64,000 bases of DNA. Origin: Sarcomyxa edulis. Taxonomy: Eukaryota; Basidiomycota; Agaricomycetes; Agaricales; Mycenaceae. The DNA lies in assembly GCA_009761415.1 (NCBI GenBank), contig QUOL01000005.1, positions 1,426,001 through 1,490,000 of the forward strand. The letters run 5' to 3'. The notes under the pieces were generated by a model, which saw only the letters and a program-made list of their open reading frames with translations, was not told the origin of the DNA and did no database searches. The position numbers and the translations under genes were made by a program. This document shows, one piece after another, positions 32,780 through 43,182 of the stretch (its first letter is position 1; every line of letters starts with the position of its first letter).

Positions 32780-34283
32780 ATGTCTTCTTCAAATTCTCAG
32801 TGGTAGGAAAACCTCAAAGCTGATTTGCGTATGAGACAGCAACAGATTCGGAATGAACCTGATCCCAATGTCAGGGCTTCCTACGAGGCTGAATTTGAGA
32901 GGTGAGTGGAGCTTTCGACGCTCAAATAGAGATATCCTCAATTTTTTTGCTCCAGGATCCAGAAAGACCTCGACAAAGCGAAGAAGAATTCGCGTAACAG
33001 AATTACAAGACTAGTCAATCCCCAGACCACAAGTTTTGCAGAGAACCTCAGCCAAGTCAATGCCGATATTACTCGGACGTATGACGCTTATATGGTATGT
33101 ACATTGCATTGTCGTCGCTTTCTGATGCTTATGATCTATCTCAAACTCAGACCGCATCCGAGGAAGCAAGGTCCCGACGCCCACAGTCCGTACCATTCTT
33201 CTTCTAGCTCGAGGGGATATCTGAGACCATCTAGTAGATCCTATGCGGCCCCACACCACCCTTTCGCTCAATCCAACATAGCTTTGTAAGTGATTACAAT
33301 CTTTGGATCAAGACACATCTCTAACCCTATGTCAGAGCACAAAACCCGGCACCGCACCCATCTTCTGTGCACCCCAACGCAACTCGGTAAGGGATTTCCG
33401 TTGTTGTTGTATACACCGCTGGTCTAAATCGTTTTATAGGTCGCACTCGGCATTCCCCCCTTCTGCCCAGTCTATGGCATCTTTCGTGAGCATCTCTCAC
33501 AGATTAAGGCCGACCAACCTTATATCGATTTTGTCGCAAGGCAATATTCCAGCGGCAGGCCTAGGGACTCTGCCTCTCTACACCAGTACGTGGATATGAT
33601 CCAACATGAGTCTAATCCTGACTTTATACTACACAGCTCACAAAGCGATGCTTCATTGAACTCTATCGACTACTTCAACGCGCCCCAGTAAGTACTCCTA
33701 GCTGTTACTAGTCTAGTTTGTCTTCTCATCATTGCAATGCCCAGGCTTTCTTCACCTGTCTATTCCAACGCTGCTCAGTCAGTAACCTTTCCTGCTCAAT
33801 GCTTCCGGCCATCACATCATTGATGTTATTCTATACAGGGCACAGAGTGTAGCCACCTTCAGCTCCGCCGATTACTTTGACGCGCTGGAGTGAGTGTTTG
33901 CCATCAATCATTTTTTCGTCGTTAATCGTGTACGGTACAGACGGCTTCCCCCATCCTTATACCATCCTCATGCCCCCGGTGCAATTTCGTGAGTAATTGA
34001 TGCTACCAGCTAGATTTCTGCTAGTCTCATTAAATCTCACCGCTTACCAAATAGGACGGACCCCTCCAGTGTTCGTAACAGCGCAGCTCCGTACGTCCTA
34101 TTGTCACTAGCCGTTCAATCTCACAGCTAATGTCACGTTAAGGTCGGAGATCATCGTGTACCCTCCTAGTACATCCCATCCTAGGGCTACGACGTCTTCG
34201 TACGTGGTTTCCCCGTGCTGCATCAGTCGACATTAATGCATTCAGTTAGACGCACTGGATATTCCAGAAGCAGCCGTCGTTGA
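32780..34283 (+). pseudogene. Partner gene P3, damaged copy of P2
   Basis: Same exon plan as P2, but the first exon reads MSSSNSQW then TAG at 32804-32806, where P2 has a leucine codon. An internal ATG at 32831 could give a shortened helix (MRQQQIRNEPDP). Exon 2 (RIQKDLDKAKKNS) and exon 3 (TASEEARSRRPQ) are sound. The exon ending ATGGCATCTTTC before GTGAGC near 33483 has one T more than P2 (ATGGCATCTTC), which shifts the frame into the following phase-2 exons. The later exons remain almost identical to P2, ending at a stop at 34281-34283. With the lost TATA box, this is most simply a recent pseudogene. A shortened product cannot be excluded. Confidence 0.72.
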
Positions 34284-34590
34284 TTGTTGAATGTTGCTGC
34301 CAGCACTAGTGTTGCACAGGGTCTCACTCATGATAGTCATTCCTCATTATGCATCTGTCTTGTTTTTGCTTGTCATTCTTCTGCTTCACGTTATCCTTCT
34401 GTCGTATGACTCGTATCTCTATGCCCTCCTTCCCAGAACATGTTCAAGTTGTTGTATTATTCCTGTAAACTGTACACGTATACCGTATGTGTTACCCAGT
34501 ATATCTTATCCTTCGTACTCTGTATCCTAGGTGAAGATATACATCTCTCTATCTTTAACGCTTCAGCTTCGAGTCTAAGAGACGGGATGC

Positions 34591-35764
34591 TGGCCTTGCC
34601 GAGGTTTGCACATGTTAAGATCGGGAGACTCGGTGTACTTCGTGTCTAAGTCAGACAAAGATCAGACTTGCCAGAGACTCCGGAAATGCATAGCCAATTG
34701 CAAAGATCCAAGAAGAAGTCGCGGAGTATGTATCGGAGGCCCCCATAGTCCTCGGAATTGGGTCCATAAGCCCGAAAGATATGTGAGAACAACAACACCA
34801 CAATGAAGAAGGCAAGACATCGAGCAATCCTCCGAATCAATAGAATGCCACCTCAGTACCTAGGCTGTGCATTGCTAACCAGAACTCCTTGGGAGCCGTG
34901 CAGCATGTAGCATGTAACGGAACACGATATCAGGTTTTTGAGGAGTGTTGCTCCATCCAGAGCGAGCGACATGATCCAGAGGAGTCTTTCGATGTGGGCG
35001 AACAATCGTCATTGGGGTTCTCTGAGAGAGACAAACCACAATTCCGGAGCAGATCGAGTCGACGCGGGGATGCCTGTAGAGTTTGAACAGGAACTGCGAA
35101 GGAGAGAGATATGTTGGTGCGACGGCAACGGGAGGGAAAGCTGTCGAATGCGAAGCGACACTGTAAAGCAGAGCGATAAAGCCAAAGTGTGCAATCAAAG
35201 ATCTTCCACACGTCGTGTCCCAACTAGAGATCGGATCGGACCCGAGACTGATTGAGCGTTCGAGCGAAGTGGCAGACGGGCAAACATGAAACAACGAGAA
35301 ATAAGTGCTGTTATAGACAACGCAGTTTCGAGAGTGCCAAGAATTGGGAGTACACGTCGCAGTCCGGCTCATGAACAGTCTGAACGTCTCACGTCTGTGA
35401 AAGAAATTTGGAGCCTAAAAAAGTGCTGCGGTCTAAACCTAATCATGTGTGTGAGTGTTCAGTATACTACGCAACTTGGACTATATCCATGAAGCGTCGG
35501 ATACGTCGAGAAGGATGTGCGATGTAAGCGTTTGAGCGGAGGATCCGACGGACTTGCGACGGACAAAGATCGAAACGATCGACAAAAGAGCGGCGGCGGC
35601 TATGCGTGGGAATCCGAAGCGGGACAAAAGCAACGGCTGCAACTCACGTCCGCAAGCGTCCGCAGCGTTGTGCAGTGCACCATTCACCGTGAAATTGTTT
35701 TCTTCAAATAGCCTCAGGCGTCTTCTTCTTCTCTTCATAATACCCACTCGAGCCACCGAATACC
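34591..35764. other. End of kinase array, no gene supported
   Basis: About 1.2 kb between the array and the tetraspan gene. Long minus-strand frames (34875-35372) and a short hydrophobic minus-strand frame (34646-34840) are present. Neither has recognisable motifs nor a convincing spliced structure. Confidence 0.35.
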
Positions 35765-37293
35765 ATGAACTCTCGTCCGCCACCTCCAAACGGTGCGTCG
35801 GGCTTTCTTATCTCGTACGCGTGTTTGGGCACTTTACTGATCGACATACTTCAGGTCCTCCACCTTCGTATGCATTTGTTAACCGTGTGTACGGTCGAAG
35901 TCTCAGGCCTGTCATATTAACCAGTAAGCCCATGAAAGTCTTGTATTCACAACGACGTGCTGACTCAGAAACGAAGCCGCCTCGTTGAGCGCACTTTGGG
36001 CTTTGTTCTCGTGAGTACAAGGTCATACTCAACCTCTTGCGTACATGCTAACCCTAGATTTTGTCTAGCGGCGTATGTACACTGTCACTTTGATAAGTAC
36101 AGCTTATATATCCATTGTTCCAGATCTCTTTCTTCAAATCTGTCGGTATCGATAACAGAGGTGTGTTTCACGTCCTCTACGTCCTCTAACTTCATATCCA
36201 TGCTATCCTAGATAGCGAACCCCAATTGGCAAAGATATGCATTGCGCTGGGCGCAATATACATGGCCATCTTCGTGATTGAATTGCTGGGTGCCATCAGT
36301 GCTATAATGGTACATCTCATCTTCATCTCCATACCTGATCATCCGTCCAACAGTCTGATATCGATCATCTTTTCCCTTCTAGCAACGGCTTCTACTAGTC
36401 CGTATATACGCTCTCGCGTCCGTTTTTGCAGCCCTCTCTATCTTTGCAAGTGGGCTTGTACGGACTGTGACCCACTTCAAGCTAAAGGTACGAACGAGTT
36501 TCCATCGAGGCCATCAAATCCTAGACTAAACGGGTACTGTCGTAGAATGAGCTGATATCGGAGTGTGCAGTTCTAACCAACGGTACCATCACATTCGTGA
36601 GTCGTATATAGATATATCAGTTCCCAACGTGTTTGCTGAATATTGAGCATCAACTATACAGAGATTCGGCCTACTAGGACCCATAAGTCACGACGATCTG
36701 ACACCACAGGAAGCTGAATCTTGTCAGCTTCATTCGGCTATCATACAACTCTTGTTCACCTATTGATCATCTCTATCTACAGGGTGCAAGAAAGAATGGG
36801 ACCACGATTCCGCAGGCGAAATCATCTCCCTCCTCATTACATTGGGTAAGTCGTAGAGCTCCATTACTGTTCAATCATCTAACCTGTAGGATATCTTCTA
36901 GTACTCGGTGTATTCTTCGCTGCTCTCGCTCTCGCATATTACCGTCAAACCCTCGACCCCACAAGCCCCGCCAATGCCATGCGTGCTCCCAGTAACCAAG
37001 TGCGCATGAACGCCTTCGCCCCTCCGCAATACAACGCGCATTACAACACCTCCGTTCCAAACCTCGGGTACGCGTACCCTGCGCAACAACAGCAATACGC
37101 GCCACCTCCTGGACCTCCGCCTCAATTCCAAGGTCCGTTCGACGATAGCTACAGCGTGAAGGCTCCTGGATATGATGTAGGATATGGAGACGCCAAGGAC
37201 ATGGACAAGAAGGATCCGTTTGCTGATTTCGAAGCTGGTGAGAGGGATGTGACGAGTCGGCCGGGGCCTGGTGGAAGGGATACTTTCCTTTGA
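35765..37293 (+). CDS. Four-helix (tetraspan-type) membrane protein TS1
   Basis: A multi-exon fungal membrane protein of unknown function. The start MNSRPPPPN is followed after an intron by GPPPSYAFVNRVYGRSLRP. Hydrophobic segments follow in order: around VERTLGFVL with the next short exons; LAKICIALGAIYMAIFVIEL; RIYALASVFAALSIFASGLV; and IISLLITLGYLLVLGVFFAALALAYY. Between helices 3 and 4 is an outside-loop candidate with RFGLLGPISHDDLTPQEAES and WCKKEWDHDSAGE, the latter joined across a GTCAGC-donor intron. The cytoplasmic tail starts RQTLDPTSPANAM and is rich in Pro, Gln and Tyr (QQQQYAPPPGPPPQFQGP), ending GGRDTFL. The same plan recurs at 41139-42735, so the two are paralogs. Exact first-helix exon borders are uncertain. 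Confidence 0.72.
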
Positions 37294-37614
37294 TTTGAGA
37301 GGGATGGAAGTGCTTGTGTCGTGATCGTTTTCGTGACCTATTTTTTTCTCTCTTTTTCGTTTCATTCTTCGCTTGCGACTGGTATGATCCGAACGAATCC
37401 CAACAACACGTAGTGATTGGACTCTGTATGCACTGTATGATTACTTTTCTTGTAATGTTATTATTCCTTGTAATATCCTTCGAATTGCGGGACTATCCAA
37501 GGGCGTAGGGGGCCGAAGTTAATACAGCCAAATACCGGCCTAACGTAGATCAACTTGAGATCAACTTCGAAAGATGATTTCGTTCCGCATCGACCTCGAC
37601 AACTATCTCGAAAT
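37294..37614. other. Short intergenic region TS1 to MYND gene
   Basis: 3' flank of TS1 and promoter of the MYND gene. An in-frame ATG at 37555 could lengthen the MYND protein by 20 residues. Nothing else seen. Confidence 0.4.
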
Positions 37615-38523
37615 ATGAGCACAGCAACTAAAACTCCTGTGATAAAACACTCTCCGTCGATCCCTCCCGTGACAGACGAATGTGATGTTTGTGGGGACGA
37701 CGTTGACTCGGACTCTGAAGAACCCTTGGTCCTCCAACGATGTTCAAGATGCAAAAATCGTTTCTACTGCGTGAAAATTCACAGTTTGTTTCCCTGTTGC
37801 CCTCATATACTCAAACATCGTTATCTACAGAGCTCGCAATGCCAGAAGAAAGATTGGAAAACTCATCAGCAGAACTGCTCCCTGCTCCCTGCAGATTTGT
37901 CCCCTGCGATTATCGAACGCGACGCGGAGCATATAGCCGAGATTGCTCGTGTTGCAGGATTGTTAGAACAATGGATGGAGGCTTATAAGCCATTTCAAAA
38001 TATCGAGGGATGGAAAGCCAACACTCTTCCTGAATCGAAGCTCCTTGCCAGTACGTGATGTATTGTCCCTCTTCATTTTTTTCGATTTGATTTGAACCGT
38101 ACGATCCCTTTCAAATCTGCAGAGTTGACCTTGATTCCTCGCTACCAATACAACCGTCTCGATTCAGACCCCGCAAACCGAAAATACGCCCCCGTCCTCC
38201 GACGCATCTGCCGTCTCTTCCTCATCGACCGCGTTGCTCGCATTTCTCAAGACGAAACAAAGTCGGCCAAATTCCTCGCCTTCTTCGCAGGATGTCAACT
38301 CCCTTCCGACTATCCTCAACTCTACGGCCCAAAGATTTTAGCCCAACCTGGGAATCTGAGTCCGGGGGAGTATGATATGATCATACAGTTGGGTCCTGTC
38401 TGGTCGATGGAAGAGAGGGGAAGTACGAGCTCAGAAGGACCTCCTGATCCCGTATCAAAGGGCTGTATACATCTTGCTGTTGTCTCGAAGAAGTTATCGA
38501 TGTATGTGACACGCGCAGCTTGA
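37615..38523 (+). CDS. MYND zinc-finger protein
   Basis: Three exons, 37615-37770, 37831-38050 and 38123-38523, keep frame. The N-terminal third holds a MYND-type zinc finger: CDVCGDD, then CSRCKNRFYC/SSQCQKKDWKTHQQNC, giving the CxxC-CxxC-CxxxC-HxxxC ligands. The finger is split by the first intron after FYC. MYND fingers bind proline-rich peptides in partner proteins. The rest (LEQWMEAYKPFQ, RRICRLFLIDRVARISQ, AKFLAFFAGCQLPSDYP) has no SET domain or other motif I recognise. Such MYND-only proteins are very numerous in Agaricomycetes and mostly uncharacterised. Start 37615 (MSTATKTPVIKH) is preferred; 37555 is possible. Confidence 0.8.
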
Positions 38524-39228
38524 TGTGGCGTTGCGGGGAATACAAGGGGAAGAGATTACCGGCGGGCAGATTTTGAAGAGCAGGCGGCGAGAAAGTAACT
38601 AGAAGAATTGGCCAGGTAATTGGAGTACCTGAAGCTGTAAATGTACTAGGATCTTGTGATATATATGTACTACCTTTCCGAAATATGAGATCTATTGACT
38701 ATACTATATAGCATACCATACGCACGTACCATTTTTGTCATATCGATAGCGTCGACAGACTGCTTCATAGGTATCAGGTCGTCTACAGATCCCGTGCATG
38801 TCGTCGAGAAGAAGGTGAGGGAATCGAATTTTGATCAGGAAGATAAAACTGTCGAACACGTGAGATGTGCTTTTGAGGGTGAGGCTCATCGGATAATGAT
38901 AGAGAGTGATTGCGCTATTGGAGCCATATTCTCCAGAGTAACAGTATCCAAACACGTCGAGAGGCCGATATGTACATTCCGATACGCGCTTTACCCTCGA
39001 GAGTCGATGACTGGCCTTGTAGCATTCGTAAAAGGAGTACTTGCCGTTTGAGTCCAGTAACGAGGCCATCCACTCAGGAGGGCCTTCGAGGGGTACATCC
39101 AGATCTTGTCCTGATCTATTACAGCATGAAGCTGAGTCGTAACTTCGATATATACTGGAAGGATAGGCTCGTGGCCATCCACTTCGCACGCTCGTTCCTT
39201 TGAGCATACTCGCAGGAAATCTTGTCCA
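38524..39228. repeat. Duplicated decayed segment X, copy 1
   Basis: From about 38780 to 39040 this matches 40340-40610. Shared runs include GTAACAGTATCCAAA-ACGTCGAG and ATGTACATTCCGATACGCGCT. On the minus strand the two copies keep a similar reading (FTNATRPVIDSRG here, FTNAMRPVVDSRR in copy 2, then SAYRNVHIGL), but stops interrupt it here. It looks like a decayed gene of unknown kind. The rest of the interval, after the MYND stop, holds nothing recognised. Confidence 0.5.
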
Positions 39229-39334
39229 ACGACGCGACAGTTGCGCCGGGCCCGCCTAGCTATAGCATTGAGAATTCGACGTATCCGTCCATTGGAGATC
39301 TATCGTGTGGTGAGGAGGATGAGGAATTTATATA
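39229..39334 (+). pseudogene. 3'-end remnant of a tetraspan-type gene
   Basis: GCGACAGTTGCGCCGGGCCC onward matches the last coding exon of the tetraspan gene TS2 at about 42634-42740. The match includes the codons for VAPGPPSYSI-NST and the final stop region. The remaining coding parts are absent. It sits downstream of CFEM1 exactly as the TS2 3' end sits downstream of CFEM2, so it was carried along by the same segmental duplication. Confidence 0.75.
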
Positions 39335-39437
39335 GCTGCGAGCGATAGGTACTTCGTTTTCCTTTGTGCACGTATGTATGTAAGTATATTCATCTCTACA
39401 GCCACGACGTTCAATTTCCTTTCGATCTGTCTCACAA

Positions 39438-39787
39438 TTATCTCTGGGGATCTCAACATCAGTACGCGTTGCCGATGTATGGGAATGTGGTACAACACGT
39501 ACGAGACCACAATAATTATCGAGGTACTCTTCTGCAGTTTGAATATCGGGGGCCGAGCACGCCTTTTGAACGCAGTCGCTAAAGGCGGATCTGTTTGCAC
39601 AGAGACACTGGACGTCTGGGCAGCCTAAAGATGACTGGCCCGTCTCCAGGCAGCCTGTGATACACGACAATAAGCACTCGATCTTCACAGTGTTAAGGGG
39701 CTTACAAAGATCCGGTGATTGACGGTCGATGACGGAGGCCGAAGCGGACGCAACGATCATGAAGAGGGAGAGAATGGTGATGCGCAT
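39438..39787 (-). CDS. CFEM-domain secreted protein CFEM1
   Basis: A small secreted cysteine-rich protein of 96 residues. The ATG at 39787 begins a signal peptide (MRITILSLFMIVASASASVI). The cysteine pattern is CLLSCITGC, GCPDVQCLC, FSDCVQKAC and DNYC, typical of CFEM domains, which are found in fungal cell-surface, haem-binding and host-contact proteins. The frame runs on to 39260 unspliced, but a GT-AG intron of 59 nt (39444-39502, GTACGT donor) right after the last cysteine gives a two-codon last exon, AGA TAA. The copy CFEM2 has an intron of the same length at the same place, so the short spliced product is preferred. No GPI signal is present in it. Confidence 0.75.
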
Positions 39788-40260
39788 GCTGGTCGCTTGA
39801 GATTGTAGGAGTAGGGTCGTTGAGATATGACCATGGCTGAGGGCCTCGCTGTTTTATACCTGAGTCAACTGAATGAGCACCGCGAACGTTGTTGCGATGT
39901 CAGTGGGGCCCAAAGATACTTCGATTAGTACAGATACTAGCTTAACTTCGGCGTATCTATACATAATACGAGTAAGAGGGACACTGGCTGACGAGCGTCG
40001 ACGTTTCGTCCTCTGGCTATTCTGATCGTTTCCTTTGAGCTTGAGGCAGGTCACTGTGTTTTAGGCTTGAGAAGCTTAGCTATACACAGTCAATTACAGG
40101 ATTCGATGATTATAACTAGACGGCTTAACCATACATTTCAATTTGAAGGGGAGCGATTATGCTAGTCGGACGGCATCTTAGACGAATGGCCATATGGCCG
40201 CGTAGGCTACTATTGGAGTCACAGAAGTAGTCTAAGGCTCCAATTCATTGAACCCTAAGC

Positions 40261-41138
40261 AAGAACGCACCTATATAATACGAATCGAATTGGAAAAAAT
40301 CGAAGTTCAGTTGTTGTGATATGGTCATGAAGTTGATCTTGAACTATTGACCACCGATTCTTTATCAGGAAGATCAGGCTGTCGAATACGTAAAATGTGC
40401 TCTTGAAGGTAATGCTCATCGGAGAATGATATAGAATGATTGAGCTATCGGAACTATGTTTCTCATCGTAACAGTATCCAAATACGTCGAGCAGCTCGAC
40501 GCATCGCATACTCTTACGGCGAGGCCAATATGTACATTCCGATACGCGCTATACCTTCGAGAGTCGACGACTGGCCTCATAGCATTCGTGAATAAGAGCA
40601 CGTACCGTTCGCGTCCATTATCGAGACCAGAAGGATTTGAGGATGCATCCTAATAGCTATCCCTGCACAAAGTTGATCCGTAACTTCGATGGATACTAGA
40701 AGGATGTTGGAAGAGGAAGAAAGCTAGAAAACCGTGACGCCGCGGACAAGTGATAGAGCTAAATATTCCCACGATAAACTGCCGCGACACCCGTGACTAA
40801 GTAACGTTGTATGAACTTCCACTTTACCAGCTCCCCAAAATTCAGCCCCGGATGAGCGCCCAGGCTTCAAGGCTTTGTATAGGATTCGAAGCGTAGAGGC
40901 GTAGAGATCCTATACCTGAGGTCTGTGGCTGTGGTGACCGCTCACAGCGGGTTGTTTAGGGTTTCTTACCATGCCTACACATCTCCAAGCGATCGCGTTC
41001 TCCGAATCATCTATAAGCTGAACGGCTACAGCTTCAAGTGACGCTTACTCCCCAGGCTGGTCCTACGTATACAAGTCCATAATCTCTTTTCTTTCAATCT
41101 CCTGCTACTAGTAGCCGTCGGTATACAGAGGGTCAAAT
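40261..41138. other. Segment X copy 2 and intergenic
   Basis: 40261 to about 40640 holds the second copy of segment X. Its minus-strand frame 40416-40601 is open (SAYRNVHIGLAVRVCDASS, LDTVTMRNIVPIAQSF), with no known family. From 40640 to the TS2 start no gene is seen; this part is the TS2 promoter side. Confidence 0.4.
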
Positions 41139-42735
41139 ATGGTACGACCACCTCCGCTTCAACTTCATTATGGTAAGCACCGAGATCTAGTACACTCAAT
41201 AACTAGCTAGAATTTTAATCTCGGAATTTGTATAGATGGTATGCTCCAGAAAGATACGGCCCAATATTCGCGCTAAACCCTGTGTATTTTCGTGCTCCCG
41301 ACAGGATTTGCGAGTCAAACCCGTCACTGGAAGAATAGAATATACTATACAGACTGGAGAGGTATCGTGATAGCTGGTGCGCTCACTAACCACTAATCAA
41401 GCTCTTATTGTCGAACTTATGCAGTCATGTATTGCCCCCGTGGCGCCTATAGTTGCTTTGTTGAATTCATTACGATTCTTGCTATCGTACGTGTTCCGAT
41501 GACCAAACCCATCCATAAAATATCTTCACTTACATCTTCTATGCAGCGCTGTATGTGGCCAGACTGTTTTATGTGGTCACGGATATTTACAGCATTCTTA
41601 GTCAAGCTATTACCAGGACGCTGTGGTCGATAACTCCCGTAAATTTGACATTCCCTCTATCCTCTATAGATTTGTCTGATCATGTTCAAACCCCCAGAAC
41701 ATCTACCCCAACTTTCAAGATTCTCGCTTGCACTGGGTGTCATGTATACTGCGTCCCTAGTTATCGAGATTTTTGGTATTTCCAGCGCTTACTTGGTGAG
41801 CAACATGATCCTCGTCTATGGGTCTCCGAAGGCTTACTGACATCATATATAGCAACGTATCGCGATGATTAGAATCTACGCTCACCTGGCTATTGTCTCA
41901 GCCCTTCTAATCTCAGTGGCCGGCGTCATTGTTACTTTTACCTATTTTAGATTTGCGGTGCGCCTCAAACTGTCCAGACTGATTATATTGCTCATGTGTT
42001 GCTGCATGTTAGGATGATCTAGTCGACGAGTGTACCAGATTGGCCATGAACGGGAAAGCAGCTATGAAGTCGACATTTGTAAGCTCTCGCCATATTGATT
42101 GCTGGATTGTTGTTTTACCGTCGTTTCTCCGGCATAGAGAGGCGACCTTTGGCCTACGGATACCAGCCTCACGATGGTCGATGCGAAAAGCAGTGAGCAA
42201 AATCTGCAGCAACCTGCGACAACTTCTCACCTTCTGCTCTCTAGAATGCCTCTTCGCCTGGTCGGACGACTCGGTTTCCCAGATCATCTCGACATTCCTT
42301 TTCTACCTCCTCCCAGCAACTCTCTATTCCATACTCGCGTACACATATTACCGCCAAACAACAGATCCATCCCATCCTGCGAACTTATGTACTCATTCCG
42401 TGACGCGTGGATCCGCCATTCGTATGCAGGCCATTCCAGGTGACACAAATTCGACTCAGTATCCTTATAGCCCTTTGTACAACAACGTATCGGGACCGTC
42501 ATCGATGAATTCCCCGTTCGCCCTATCACCTAGGCATGCTCGTAGGAAATCCACATCCAAAGCACAGGTCAAGGATCTCACTCTAAATCTTGCTCTTGAT
42601 CCCGCACTAGCAGCTCCTGCACCTTATTCAGCGACAGTTGCGCCGGGCCCGCCTAGCTATAGCATTGGGAATTCAACGTATCCGTTTTCTATTGGAGATC
42701 TGTCCAGTGGTGTGGAGGATGATAGATTTATATGA
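41139..42735 (+). CDS. Four-helix (tetraspan-type) membrane protein TS2
   Basis: A paralog of TS1. The first exon, 41139-41172, encodes MVRPPPLQLHY. After an intron ending in CTCCAG the protein continues ERYGPIFALNP, the counterpart of NRVYGRSLRP in TS1. Helical segments include AYSCFVEFITILAI, LYVARLFYVVTDIYSILSQAI and VSQIISTFLFYLLPATLYSILA. The last ends in YYRQTTDPSHPANLC, matching YYRQTLDPTSPANAM of TS1. The tail is Ser/Pro-rich with SFALSPRHARRKSTSK-like composition and ends in GDLSSGVEDDRFI. Several middle exon borders, between about 41270 and 42200, were not resolved, and I cannot exclude a lesion there. Function unknown; a membrane scaffold or sensor role is only a guess. Confidence 0.6.
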
Positions 42736-42826
42736 CTGCGAGCGATAGGTCCTCCGCGTTCCTTTGTGCATGTCTGTAAATATATTCATATCTACAGCCA
42801 CGATGTTCAATTCCTTTCGATCTGTC

Positions 42827-43182
42827 TTATAATGGTCCCTGGAGATCTCAACATCAGTACGCGTTGCCGATGTATGGGAATGTGGTACAAAACGTACGGG
42901 ACAAAAAGCACTGATAATCATGTCTGCGGCCTGAATATCGGCGGGGGCCGAGCATGCCTTTTGAACGCATGCTTCGATGGCAGATTTGTTTGTACAGAGA
43001 CACTGGAGGTCTGTGCAGTTGAAAGATGACCGGCACGTTACCAGGCAGCCTGTGATACACGACAATAAGCACTCGATCTTCACAGTTTTAAGGGCCTTAC
43101 CAGGATCCGGTAATTGACGGTCGATGACGGAGGCCGAAGCGGACGCAACGATCATGAAGAGAGAGAGAATGGTGATGCGCAT
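42827..43182 (-). CDS. CFEM-domain secreted protein CFEM2
   Basis: Duplicate of CFEM1 with an identical signal peptide (MRITILSLFMIVASASASVI) and the same cysteine framework: CLLSCITGC, NCTDLQCLC, IEACVQKAC and SAFC, plus one extra Cys in VTC. Exon 1 is 42898-43182 (285 nt, exactly as in CFEM1). A 59-nt intron, 42839-42897, follows the last cysteine, and a four-codon exon adds GPL and the stop, giving 98 residues. The unspliced frame would run into the antisense of the TS2 last exon, which supports the spliced model. It is convergent with TS2. The mature domains of CFEM1 and CFEM2 differ more than the signal peptides do. Confidence 0.75.

Larger units (their letters stand above)
30790..34590. 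repeat. Array unit 3 (K8 + P3)
   Basis: Second copy of the roughly 3.8-kb block described at 26758-30559. It starts at the same TCCTTCCTACC and ends near the same GACGGGATGC. It carries an intact kinase but a damaged partner. Confidence 0.65.
39229..40260. repeat. Segmental duplication: CFEM1 block (copy of 42634-43680)
   Basis: A block of about 1 kb containing the tetraspan 3' end, a convergent CFEM gene and its promoter is present twice. Similarity runs through the CFEM upstream region (for example GTCAACTGAATGAGCACC and GGGACACTGGCTGACGAG) to about 40250. The signal peptides of the two CFEM genes are identical. Confidence 0.75.

Noticed and set aside
34875..35372. Minus-strand open frame of 165 codons
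   Set aside because: Cys/Ser/Pro/Thr-rich reading without domain, signal peptide or splice structure; no support beyond length.
39260..39787. Full 175-codon minus-strand frame as the CFEM1 protein
   Set aside because: The tail past the last cysteine reads antisense into a tetraspan remnant and is not conserved in frame with CFEM2; a 59-nt intron present in both copies gives a better, shorter product.
42673..43182. Full 169-codon minus-strand frame as the CFEM2 protein
   Set aside because: It would overlap the TS2 last exon antisense; the spliced model ending at 42827 avoids this and mirrors CFEM1 exactly.
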